From Eubacterium_B sp034180045 (GTDB lineage: Bacteria; Bacillota; Clostridia; Peptostreptococcales; Anaerovoracaceae), in contig JAXFOY010000011.1 in assembly GCA_034180045.1 (NCBI GenBank), forward strand, positions 1-20,256: 20,256 bases of DNA. The letters are read 5' to 3'. Within the stretch, counting starts at the first letter, position 1; every line of letters begins with the position of its first letter. The translations under genes and the position numbers were made by a program. Shown here piece after piece: positions 1-6,818 of the stretch. The notes under the pieces were generated by a model. It searched no databases. It was given only the letters and a program-made list of their open reading frames with translations, and was not told where the DNA came from.

Positions 1-1239
1 GCAAGCGATGATATAGGGGATTTAATAGAAGCAAATTGAAATATAAATTTAATACTGAGGATAAGACAAATACGTCGGTGTCAGGATTTAATAGAAGCAA
101 ATTGAAATATAAATTTAGCCTCGGTCATTACTTTATCTGTAGCTTTATTTGATTTAATAGAAGCAAATTGAAATATAAATAAAGTTCGCCATGTGCATCA
201 ATACTTTCTGCATAACGATTTAATAGAAGCAAATTGAAATATAAATTTGTCTATAGTAGAGGTTCTCGCTCCATGTTTGAACCGATTTAATAGAAGCAAA
301 TTGAAATATAAATGATGTTATGAAAGACTCTCACTTTTACGGTGTGGAAAGATTTAATAGAAGCAAATTGAAATATAAATAACCCGAGTCGGTGGCGGAT
401 ATGCCGCAAAATATGGAGATTTAATAGAAGCAAATTGAAATATAAATTATTGTTTCCGTCCGCTTTACCGAACACTCTGCAGGATTTAATAGAAGCAAAT
501 TGAAATATAAATTGTATCAATTTGTACAATCATGATGCACCTCCTTAGGATTTAATAGAAGCAAATTGAAATATAAATAGCTTACTCAGAACGCAACATC
601 TCAGCACGACCGATTGATTTAATAGAAGCAAATTGAAATATAAATCGTGTAGACAGAATTGTGCTGAGGTTTGACACAGCAGATTTAATAGAAGCAAATT
701 GAAATATAAATGTAGAAAATAAAGGTAAAATCATGTGGAAGTCACAAGATTTAATAGAAGCAAATTGAAATATAAATAAATTGTATAAACTAATAAAGGT
801 ATTATCAGGCGGGATTTAATAGAAGCAAATTGAAATATAAATATGTGACGAAATAAAAGAAATCCACGAGCAATTCGAAGATTTAATAGAAGCAAATTGA
901 AATATAAATTCAAATTCCTCCGTGCGTAGAATCAATGATTTTCTTGATTTAATAGAAGCAAATTGAAATATAAATCAGACTCCTTTTTTCTATAAAATGC
1001 TTCGCAACCCCTGATTTAATAGAAGCAAATTGAAATATAAATTATTGCTTACGACATACATTCTGTACGGATCTTGGATTTAATAGAAGCAAATTGAAAT
1101 ATAAATATTGTTCAGGGACGAATTTATGGCGCAACAGTAAAAAGATTTAATAGAAGCAAATTGAAATATAAATAGATTAATTTAATAACGCAAGCTGGAG
1201 GCGATACGGGATTTAATATAAGCAAATTGAAATGTAAAT
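1..1239 (+). CRISPR. CRISPR array, 19 repeats in view, leader-distal end
   Basis: A 30-bp repeat starting GATTTAATAGAAGC and ending GAAATATAAAT recurs 19 times, first at 19-48, then at 85, 151, 217, 284, 351, 418, 483, 549, 616, 682, 748, 813, 880, 946, 1013, 1077, 1144 and 1210. Eighteen unique spacers of 34-37 bp separate them. The first 18 repeats are identical; only the last has changes. A decayed last repeat normally marks the leader-distal end, so I infer transcription on the plus strand from a leader left of the window. Bases 1-18 are then the tail of another spacer, or leader. The repeat length and an 8-base 3' end (ATATAAAT) that would form the crRNA handle resemble clostridial type I-B repeats. 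The subtype is inference, as no cas gene is visible. Several spacers are open in one frame, as expected for phage or mobile-element coding DNA. Confidence 0.98.
1210..1239 (+). repeat. Degenerate terminal CRISPR repeat
   Basis: The last repeat differs from the other 18 at two positions: G to T at its tenth base and A to G at its 25th. AT-rich, non-repetitive sequence follows at once. This sets the trailer end of the array and its likely direction. Confidence 0.93.
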
Positions 1240-1355
1240 TTTTGAAAAGTAAAAAAGTATCAGAAAAAAATTAGTACAGTTATATTGAACATAACATTAC
1301 GCGGAAGATTAGAACTTAATAAGTTGTTAATACACATCCACACCAACATTCAAGC

Positions 1356-1384
1356 TAGCCTCAAAAATAATTTATTGGTATAAT
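1356..1384 (+). promoter_or_regulatory. Candidate nagB promoter (extended -10)
   Basis: TATAAT at 1379-1384 is preceded by TGG, giving an extended -10 element (TGN-TATAAT). The hexamer 17 bases upstream (TAGCCT, 1356-1361) is a poor -35, which an extended -10 can tolerate. Transcription would start near 1391 and leave a leader of about 120 bases before nagB. That leader contains a short hairpin with arms CGTGTC and GACACG (1426-1439), and an 11-base direct repeat, GTAGAAGATAT, at 1443-1453 and 1505-1515. The second copy overlaps the nagB start codon. I recognise no known riboswitch or ribozyme here. Confidence 0.5.
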
Positions 1385-1513
1385 GTAGTAGAAAATTTGT
1401 GTATAAAAGTCATAGCTTAAGTTTGCGTGTCGGGACACGAAGGTAGAAGATATACGTAAATTGCGTTTGTGGTACAAATCTTAATCTATGACGGTGAGGA
1501 GTATGTAGAAGAT

Positions 1514-2242
1514 ATGAATATAATTATAACAAAGAACTATGATGAAATGAGCAAAGAAGCTGCAAAGATTGTTGTTGAGGTGGTGGAGAAGAAAGGCGAT
1601 GCTGTTTTAGGCTTGGCGACGGGGTCCACGCCTGTAGGAACATATAAAGAGATGATAAAGGCACACGAAGCCGGCCTTGATTTTTCAAATGTCAAGTCGT
1701 TCAATCTTGATGAATATGTGGGACTTGATGCGGAAAATGATCAGAGTTATCGTTATTTTATGAAGAAAAACCTGTTTGACCATGTCAATATCAATATAGA
1801 AAATACTCATTTCCCGGATGCAGGTATAGATGGCACAAAAAATCCAAGTGATTATGACGATGCAATAAGGGATGCGGGTGGTGTTGATTTGCAAATTTTG
1901 GGAATTGGTCAAAATGGACACATCGCTTTTAATGAGCCGGCGGAGTCAATCGTATTTAAGACGCATGTTACAGGGCTTACGGAATCGACGATTAAAGCAA
2001 ATTCCAGATTCTTTAACAGCATTGATGAGGTGCCTAAAACAGCGGTGACATCAGGGCTTGGAACCATTCACATGGCGAGAAAAATCATAATTCTTGCCAG
2101 TGGAGCGGAAAAGCATGAGGCTGTAAGTAAACTCATCGAGGGAAAGGAAATATCGCTTAGCTGTCCGGCTACCATGCTTTTATTTCACAATGATGTTACA
2201 CTTATTTGTGACGAAGCGGCAGCATATGGAAAACAAAAGTAA
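1514..2242 (+). CDS. nagB: Glucosamine-6-phosphate deaminase
   Basis: This cytosolic enzyme converts glucosamine 6-phosphate and water to fructose 6-phosphate and ammonium, feeding amino sugars into glycolysis. The 242-residue product matches the usual length of Bacillus-type NagB. The phosphate loop is VLGLATGSTP (31-40). The catalytic region is FNLDEYVGL, with Asp66 as the ring-opening/proton-transfer acid. The signature LGIGQNGHIAFNEP (129-142) contains His136 and Glu141. I start at the ATG at 1514 because the family begins there with M-x-I-I-x-x-x-x-Y. The frame stays open upstream to a GTG at 1469, but those 15 extra residues do not resemble the family. The Shine-Dalgarno-like GTGAGGAG ends about 12 bases upstream, slightly far. 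The gene stands alone, with no nagA or transporter beside it, and has no visible link to the CRISPR array or the fermentation genes. Confidence 0.96.
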   Translation: MNIIITKNYDEMSKEAAKIVVEVVEKKGDAVLGLATGSTPVGTYKEMIKAHEAGLDFSNVKSFNLDEYVGLDAENDQSYRYFMKKNLFDHVNINIENTHFPDAGIDGTKNPSDYDDAIRDAGGVDLQILGIGQNGHIAFNEPAESIVFKTHVTGLTESTIKANSRFFNSIDEVPKTAVTSGLGTIHMARKIIILASGAEKHEAVSKLIEGKEISLSCPATMLLFHNDVTLICDEAAAYGKQK

Positions 2243-2343
2243 TTATGCAGTAAAGTAATTAAATGGCGTTTTAGCCGTTATAACCGCCGTAGCTGTGCAG
2301 CTTTGCAGTTTGTATAGGATTATTTCAAAAGTCAGAGAAATAT

Positions 2344-2423
2344 AAAACCGGCTTGCCATAGGCTCACTCCAAAAGTCAGAACGCATCCAATTTTAGTGAG
2401 TTGCCGCCGTGCAGACCGGTTTT
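2344..2423. repeat. Inverted repeat between nagB and ahpC, possible two-way terminator
   Basis: Arms at 2344-2356 (AAAACCGGCTTGC) and 2411-2423 (GCAGACCGGTTTT) pair at 12 of 13 positions, counting one G-U, across a 54-base loop. Each strand ends the stem in a short T run. It lies between two genes that converge, so it could stop transcription from both sides, although the loop is unusually long. An 11-base direct repeat, CAAAAGTCAGA, flanks and enters the loop (2326-2336 and 2370-2380). The rest of 2243-2474 shows no gene. Confidence 0.4.
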
Positions 2424-2474
2424 TGATTTAATGATTATTTATTCTTTTAGATTAGTTTTAGTCTATGTAAATAT

Positions 2475-3038
2475 CTATAGTTTACCAACCAAATCGATTC
2501 CCGGCTTTAGTGTTTTTGCACCCGGTTTCCACCTTGCCGGGCACACTTCATCGCCATGCTCTGCGACGAACTGGCAAGCCTGTAACTTGCGAAGGAGTTC
2601 TTCGGCGTTTCTGCCTACATTTCCGGCATTGACTTCGTATGAAACGATTTTACCTTGAGGATTTACGATGAAAGTGCCTCTTTCTGAAATCCCGTCTGCT
2701 TCAATGAAAACATCAAAATCCTTTGCAAGAGCGTGAGTAGGGTCACCGAGCATAGGGTATGTTAGGCGAGAGATTAACTCCGAGCTGTCATGCCAAGCCT
2801 TGTGAACAAAGTGGGTATCGCAGGAAACTGCATATACTTCGCAGCCTGCATTTTTGAATTCTTCATACTTGTCCTGTAAATCGGCAAGCTCAGTAGGGCA
2901 AACAAAAGTGAAATCCGCAGGATAGAAGAAGAATACGCTCCACTTGCCTAAAATATCTTCCTTTGTATATTGCTTAAATTCGTTATTAAAATATCCGTTA
3001 ACATTAAAATCCGAAACTTCTTTGCTAATTAATGACAT
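2475..3038 (-). CDS. ahpC: Peroxiredoxin, alkyl hydroperoxide reductase subunit C
   Basis: This typical two-cysteine peroxiredoxin reduces hydrogen peroxide, organic hydroperoxides and peroxynitrite in the cytosol. At 187 residues it matches enteric AhpC. The peroxidatic cysteine is Cys47 in FTFVCPTE, and the resolving cysteine is Cys166 in EVCPARW near the C-terminus. A GGTF-like ERGTF segment and the C-terminal YF-type arm region are in the usual places. The start ATG has a good AGGAG seven bases upstream. The usual reductase gene ahpF is not adjacent, so the electron donor (AhpF elsewhere, thioredoxin reductase or an NADH oxidase) cannot be read here. A 19-bp iron-box-like palindrome lies about 70-90 bases upstream (3108-3126), suggesting metal-linked repression rather than, or in addition to, PerR control. 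I see no clear PerR box. Confidence 0.96.
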   Translation of the reverse strand: MSLISKEVSDFNVNGYFNNEFKQYTKEDILGKWSVFFFYPADFTFVCPTELADLQDKYEEFKNAGCEVYAVSCDTHFVHKAWHDSSELISRLTYPMLGDPTHALAKDFDVFIEADGISERGTFIVNPQGKIVSYEVNAGNVGRNAEELLRKLQACQFVAEHGDEVCPARWKPGAKTLKPGIDLVGKL

Positions 3039-3107
3039 ATCTTTTCTCCTTATTTTTATTAATTATTTTATCTAAAATACATTACTTATGTACAAAGACT
3101 ATATACC

Positions 3108-3126
3108 ACAGGTTAGGCTAATCTAA
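3108..3126. promoter_or_regulatory. DtxR/IdeR-like metal-regulator operator
   Basis: The 19 bases ACAGGTTAGGCTAATCTAA match the classic DtxR/IdeR iron-box consensus TTAGGTTAGSCTAACCTAA, recalled from memory, at 16 of 19 positions. The match includes the core AGGTTAGGCTAA. Flanking arms GGTTAG (3111-3116) and CTAACC (3123-3128) form an inverted repeat. It lies between divergent ahpC (minus) and the DNA glycosylase gene (plus). On the minus strand a TTAGAT / TATAGT hexamer pair with 17-base spacing would straddle it, which would suit a repressor. That promoter is weak, and another ahpC promoter (TTGTAC followed by GATAAA) could lie downstream of the site. Confidence 0.5.
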
Positions 3127-3231
3127 CCATATGATTTGCCTAATTCTATAAAATATTTTAGAATTAGCTTATTAAAATATAAAATGTATTGGAAATAAGC
3201 ATTATAATTGAGCAGATGCGAGGGTGCAAGT

Positions 3232-3774
3232 ATGGAAGGAATAAAAGGGGAGACGAAAGGCAATAGAGAGAGCAGCTGTTTTAGGCACACGATTGAGCCA
3301 TTTTTCAATGACAGTTCTGAAATATTGATTCTTGGCAGTTTCCCGTCTGTAAAGTCAAGAGAGGAAAATTTTTATTACGCAAATAAACAAAACCGCTTTT
3401 GGAAGGTTTTGGCTGCTGTTTTTAATGAAAATCTACCTGTGAATATAAAAGAAAAAAAGCAATTCCTGAAAAGTCATGGGATTGCTTTGTGGGATGTTGT
3501 TGAATCATGTGAAATTATCGGATCTTCCGATTCTAGCATTAAATCCGTTGTTCCAAGTGACATAGGCGTTATACTTAAAAGCTCAAAGATAAAAAAGATT
3601 ATCTTAAACGGAGGGAAAGCTTCGGAACTTTTTTCAAAATATCAAGGTAAAAGCTCGCTTATAAAAAGTAGTATGAGCGAGGAACTTGAAATTTTTAGTC
3701 TGCCGTCGACAAGCCCGGCAAACGCGAAGTTCAGTTTGGAAAATTTGATTGAACTTTGGCAGGTCATACGCTGA
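3232..3774 (+). CDS. DNA-deoxyinosine (hypoxanthine) glycosylase, UDG superfamily family 6
   Basis: The predicted enzyme removes hypoxanthine, the deamination product of adenine, from DNA to start base-excision repair. The 181-residue product shows the family pattern: LGSFPS-V-KS at 34-42, the segment FYYANKQNRFW at 47-57 that lines the base pocket in UDG-fold enzymes, and a C-terminal LPSTSPAN motif at 158-165. I chose the ATG at 3232 because GAGGG lies at a good distance upstream. The frame also opens at a TTG at 3208, but the family conservation begins well after either start. It stands alone, divergent from ahpC. Both genes deal with damage, peroxides on one side and a damaged base on the other, and may share the iron-box-like control site. 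TATAAT at 3203-3208 could be its -10, giving a very short leader. Confidence 0.85.
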   Translation: MEGIKGETKGNRESSCFRHTIEPFFNDSSEILILGSFPSVKSREENFYYANKQNRFWKVLAAVFNENLPVNIKEKKQFLKSHGIALWDVVESCEIIGSSDSSIKSVVPSDIGVILKSSKIKKIILNGGKASELFSKYQGKSSLIKSSMSEELEIFSLPSTSPANAKFSLENLIELWQVIR

Positions 3775-3791
3775 TTAAAAGTATATGGCTG

Positions 3792-4784
3792 TTATAGGTA
3801 TTGTTTTGCGAGTCTTTCAACTTCCAACTTTGTTTTTGCGACCACACATTCGGGTGCTACTATTTTGATATCTTCACCGAGGGCAAATATCCAGCCGAAG
3901 AATTGACGGCTGAGCGCTACGGAAACAGTGGTGCGGAATTTATCATCTCCTGATGGACAAATGATTATATCCTTGCCGAAACGATCAAGAAGAACACCTA
4001 CCAAATCGTTTTTTGCTTCTATGGTTACATTTGTTTCATCGCCGCTGAACATACCGAAAAGTTTGTTGGTGTATTTTGGCAAGTTGAACTTTTCGAATTC
4101 ACTTTTTCCGTCACGAGCTTTTTCTGCATCAATCACTATCTTTTTCATTTTATCAACGCGGAAATGTTTGATTTGATTCAATTCGGCATCAAAGCCTATC
4201 AAATAATATTTTTCATCATCCCACACCAATGCCCAAGGACTTATGTGATAACTATTTCCGTTGTTACGAAGTTTCATCTCTTTGTCAAGGTTCCATCTGA
4301 AATACTTAAACTGTATTTGTCTATCAGATATAATAGCTTCGTGGATGGAGTCTATATTGTAATAGATGTCTTCGTTGAAACTTTTTATTCTGCCGGTACT
4401 TATTACCTGTCTGTTCAGCTGTTTTGCTTGGCTATGGCTGACCAGGGACTCTAATTTTTTGATTAAAACCTTGGACTTCTTGTCTGTTATGAATTTTGCG
4501 GACTGCACAGAATCGACAAGAAGCTTTAATTCAGGAATTTCGAAATCTCTGCCTGCGAGAAAATAATACCAGTTTCTGCCGACACGCTCCTTGCAAATGT
4601 CATAGCCGAAGTTGATTAATTCCTCAAAATCAAGGTAAAGAGTCTTGCGGTCTGCACTTATATCGTAATTCGCAAGCTTCTTTATTATTTCACTTAAAGT
4701 GAGTTTATTGTTTTCGTCACTTTCTTCGAAAAAAATCTTCGCTAAATATAAAAGCTTAAGTTTTTGATTTGTTCCCCTAGCCAT
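3792..4784 (-). CDS. WYL-domain transcriptional regulator (HTH plus WYL)
   Basis: The 330-residue product has an N-terminal winged-helix region (about 1-75, including LTLSEIIKKLANYDISADRKT), followed by a central WYL domain. The signature stretch ISPWALVWDDEKYYLIGFD and then HFRVDKM is diagnostic of this family. A C-terminal extension (WCX region) follows. WYL domains are thought to bind nucleic acids or nucleotide-like ligands, and many regulate DNA-repair, phage-defence or CRISPR loci; the target here is unknown. I start at the ATG at 4784, which has GGAGGAG six bases upstream. An in-frame ATG nine codons earlier would place that ribosome site inside the coding region. It is transcribed alone from a promoter at 4812-4840, divergent from the YcxB-like gene. 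Confidence 0.9.
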   Translation of the reverse strand: MARGTNQKLKLLYLAKIFFEESDENNKLTLSEIIKKLANYDISADRKTLYLDFEELINFGYDICKERVGRNWYYFLAGRDFEIPELKLLVDSVQSAKFITDKKSKVLIKKLESLVSHSQAKQLNRQVISTGRIKSFNEDIYYNIDSIHEAIISDRQIQFKYFRWNLDKEMKLRNNGNSYHISPWALVWDDEKYYLIGFDAELNQIKHFRVDKMKKIVIDAEKARDGKSEFEKFNLPKYTNKLFGMFSGDETNVTIEAKNDLVGVLLDRFGKDIIICPSGDDKFRTTVSVALSRQFFGWIFALGEDIKIVAPECVVAKTKLEVERLAKQYL

Positions 4785-4811
4785 CGTATCTCCTCCATAC
4801 ATCACTCTCAA

Positions 4812-4840
4812 AATATATAATAAATATATCGTTTTGTAAA
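4812..4840 (-). promoter_or_regulatory. Promoter of the WYL regulator gene
   Basis: On the minus strand TTTACA (4835-4840) and TATATT (4812-4817) are separated by exactly 17 bases. The start codon is about 28 bases downstream of the -10. Both hexamers match the sigma-A consensus at five of six positions. Confidence 0.6.
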
Positions 4841-4859
4841 GTTTGGCTAAACATCGGAA

Positions 4860-4888
4860 GTGACAAATATATCAAAATAAGTTATAGT
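4860..4888 (+). promoter_or_regulatory. Promoter of the YcxB-like gene
   Basis: GTGACA (4860-4865) and TATAGT (4883-4888) lie 17 bases apart, each five of six to consensus. The TTGGAGGA ribosome site and ATG follow 35 bases later. Confidence 0.6.
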
Positions 4889-4922
4889 ATTGATATTAAA
4901 TCTCGGTTATTTGGAGGATTTT

Positions 4923-5408
4923 ATGGAAGAGATGAGAACTACAGTCGAGCTTAATTTGGATGAATATATGCGATTTGCCTTCACCGTACAGAGGCAAAAT
5001 AAAAAATACCGCAGAGCAAAGTGGATTCTAATGATAGGGCTGTTTGCGCTTGCAGTGATAAACTTTGCTACTAAAAATAAATCTCTAGGAATCCTTATGA
5101 TTCTAATGGTTGTAGCGTTTCCGACAGTCCTTGATATAATGATGAAAAAGCAGATAAGGCAGGCGTATGAACAAAATAAATCCATCCAAGGTCTAAAAAA
5201 CGAGCTGCTTTTCTTTGATGATCATTATGAGGTGCATAGTGAAGTAGGGGATAATCGTTATGAGTATAATAAGTTGTGGAGCATAATAGAAACACCGACA
5301 AATTTCTATATAATGATGTCGGAAACAAGCGGCTCTGTTGTTATTAAATCAAATTGCAGTGATAAGCTTATCAATCATATATATGAAATTAAGGAAAAAC
5401 TTGAATAA
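4923..5408 (+). CDS. YcxB-like small membrane protein
   Basis: The 161-residue product has two closely spaced hydrophobic helices (about 34-49 and 55-70) with a lysine/asparagine turn between them. A soluble C-terminal domain of about 80 residues follows. The pattern FFDDHYEVHSEVGDNRYEYNKLWSIIETPTNFYI is split here by position: it runs from about residue 98 to 131. It resembles the YcxB-like domain seen in many Firmicutes, a PH-like fold that starts after an 'F-D-D-H/G' turn. The function of the family is unknown. The start at 4923 has TTGGAGGATTTT directly upstream; an upstream in-frame start at 4890 would bury that site. It is monocistronic and convergent with the methylaspartate ammonia-lyase operon, sharing a hairpin with it. 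Confidence 0.7.
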   Translation: MEEMRTTVELNLDEYMRFAFTVQRQNKKYRRAKWILMIGLFALAVINFATKNKSLGILMILMVVAFPTVLDIMMKKQIRQAYEQNKSIQGLKNELLFFDDHYEVHSEVGDNRYEYNKLWSIIETPTNFYIMMSETSGSVVIKSNCSDKLINHIYEIKEKLE

Positions 5409-5413
5409 AGAAA

Positions 5414-5444
5414 AGAGGTTCTCTTCGTTTAGATGAGAACCTCT
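5414..5444 (-). terminator. Rho-independent terminator of the glutamate mutase operon
   Basis: Perfect 10-base arms AGAGGTTCTC (5414-5423) and GAGAACCTCT (5435-5444) surround an 11-base loop. On the minus strand the stem is followed by TTTTCTTTATT, a proper U tract. It lies 98 bases past the methylaspartate ammonia-lyase stop codon. On the plus strand, where it follows the YcxB-like gene, no U tract follows, so it would be weak in that direction. Confidence 0.82.
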
Positions 5445-5542
5445 ATAGCTTAGGACTTTCCGCGAGGGAAGATGAATAATGCTCTTTTATGCCCGCCTGC
5501 ACGAGCTGACATAACTTTGGTGTTTGTGAAATTTGCTTATAT

Positions 5543-6790
5543 TTACCGTTTTGCCTTCAAAAGCGAAATAATTCGGTTCATCTCGTTGTGAACTATCATA
5601 AATCCCTCGTCTACGCCCATGCCGGGCTTTGCCAGAATTTGGTCAGGTCTTGTTGCCATTGCACAGCTTACGCAAACCTGTGCACTTCGGTCAGTTTCGT
5701 TGCAGGTACCGCCTTGATATGCGCCTACTCCTTTTTTCTTACAATACAAAACCGCTTCAATTGTGTTGTTTATACCACCAAGATCAGGCGTTTTTATCTG
5801 AATCATGTGTCCCGCTTTGTTATCTGCAAATAGTTTTATATCTTCTAATGTGTTACACCATTCATCTGCTACCAATTCAACATCGCAGCCGCGATTATCG
5901 AGTTCTTCGGTCAAAGCGGAAAGAGCTTCAATCTGCTCTTCACGATTGCTGTCACAGTCCATAGGACCTTCTATTCTAAGATGAAAAGGCTTTGCAATTT
6001 CACCGAGGTTTTCAATATAGTTTGCCATTTCGACATAGTTTTTGTTTCCGAAAGCCGCACCTATCGTGCCGTACACATCTATATGGATAACAGGGCTGTA
6101 CTCTTTAGAGCTTCTTTTGTCGAGTATTCTGTCTCGGAGCCAAGCTATATAATCCCTGAGTTTTTCGCCATCTTTGCCGAGTTTGTCATCTACGTTGTTT
6201 ATCAAAGCGTGCGGCAAGACATCGGCGCCCTTTATTATCATTTTATCAGCATTGTCATATCTGTCATCACCTGATTGAGTAAAAATAGGGATGGATTCAG
6301 CAGTTAGCTTACAATCGTATTCGTGGGCTACTACTTCACACATAAGTCTTTTGGATGCCTTTGCGACAGCATCAAGAATTGCCTGTGAAACGCCGTATCG
6401 AATCGCAGTGTGCAGTCTATTGCCGTCAACTTTGATGGATTCCATTTCATTGCAAAGACTTCTGAAACTGTCGGCTTCTTTTCCTACGAGAACCGGTTTT
6501 ATATGCTTTTCTATAATAGGAATGAAGTCATTTGCCAGAAATAGAGGATCGCGTCCGCCCGCCCCGGAGTACTGTACTGCGGCGCAGTCTCCTGTGGCAA
6601 TTTGACCGTCTTCGAGCAAAATCATAACTGAGATTGATTCTCCGGCTTGGCGAACTGATTGAAACCCTTCAGTTACAGCCTTGCCTGTGTAGAAGATGCC
6701 GTCGTGTCGGCTTCCTTGCTTTATTGCTCTTTGGTCATCAAAGTAAAATCCTGTGCGACCGGGTGAACAGATTACATCGACGATTTTCAT
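5543..6790 (-). CDS. mal: Methylaspartate ammonia-lyase
   Basis: This enolase-superfamily enzyme eliminates ammonia from (2S,3S)-3-methylaspartate to give mesaconate, step two of glutamate fermentation by the methylaspartate pathway. The 415 residues compare with 413 in the Clostridium tetanomorphum enzyme. Visible active-site residues, named by known structures: Gln172 in FTQSGDD, His194 in LPHALINN, magnesium ligands Asp238 (HIDVYG), Glu274 (RIEGPMD) and Asp309 (VADEWCN), the general base Lys333 in IQIKTPDLGG, and Cys363 in GGTCNET. I start at the ATG at 6790, where the family's M-K-I-V-D-V begins and AGGAG lies eight bases upstream. The frame extends 27 codons further into the mutase gene, but without family similarity. 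It is the last gene of the operon, 28 bases after the mutase E gene. Confidence 0.97.
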   Translation of the reverse strand: MKIVDVICSPGRTGFYFDDQRAIKQGSRHDGIFYTGKAVTEGFQSVRQAGESISVMILLEDGQIATGDCAAVQYSGAGGRDPLFLANDFIPIIEKHIKPVLVGKEADSFRSLCNEMESIKVDGNRLHTAIRYGVSQAILDAVAKASKRLMCEVVAHEYDCKLTAESIPIFTQSGDDRYDNADKMIIKGADVLPHALINNVDDKLGKDGEKLRDYIAWLRDRILDKRSSKEYSPVIHIDVYGTIGAAFGNKNYVEMANYIENLGEIAKPFHLRIEGPMDCDSNREEQIEALSALTEELDNRGCDVELVADEWCNTLEDIKLFADNKAGHMIQIKTPDLGGINNTIEAVLYCKKKGVGAYQGGTCNETDRSAQVCVSCAMATRPDQILAKPGMGVDEGFMIVHNEMNRIISLLKAKR

Positions 6791-6818
6791 TTTTTTCTCC
6801 TTTGCTAAATCCGGAAAG

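Noticed and set aside
287..913. Two minus-strand open frames with repeated F-I-F-Q-F-A-S-I-K-S blocks, like a repeat protein.
   Set aside because: They are translations of the CRISPR repeats; the period is one repeat plus one spacer and there is no ribosome site.
1385..1513. A glmS-type ribozyme or other amino-sugar riboswitch before nagB.
   Set aside because: Only one small hairpin is visible; no conserved riboswitch core that I recognise.
3792..4784. WYL regulator as a part of the CRISPR locus.
   Set aside because: Such links are known, but here three unrelated genes and 2.5 kb separate it from the leader-distal end of the array, and cas genes should be on the other side.
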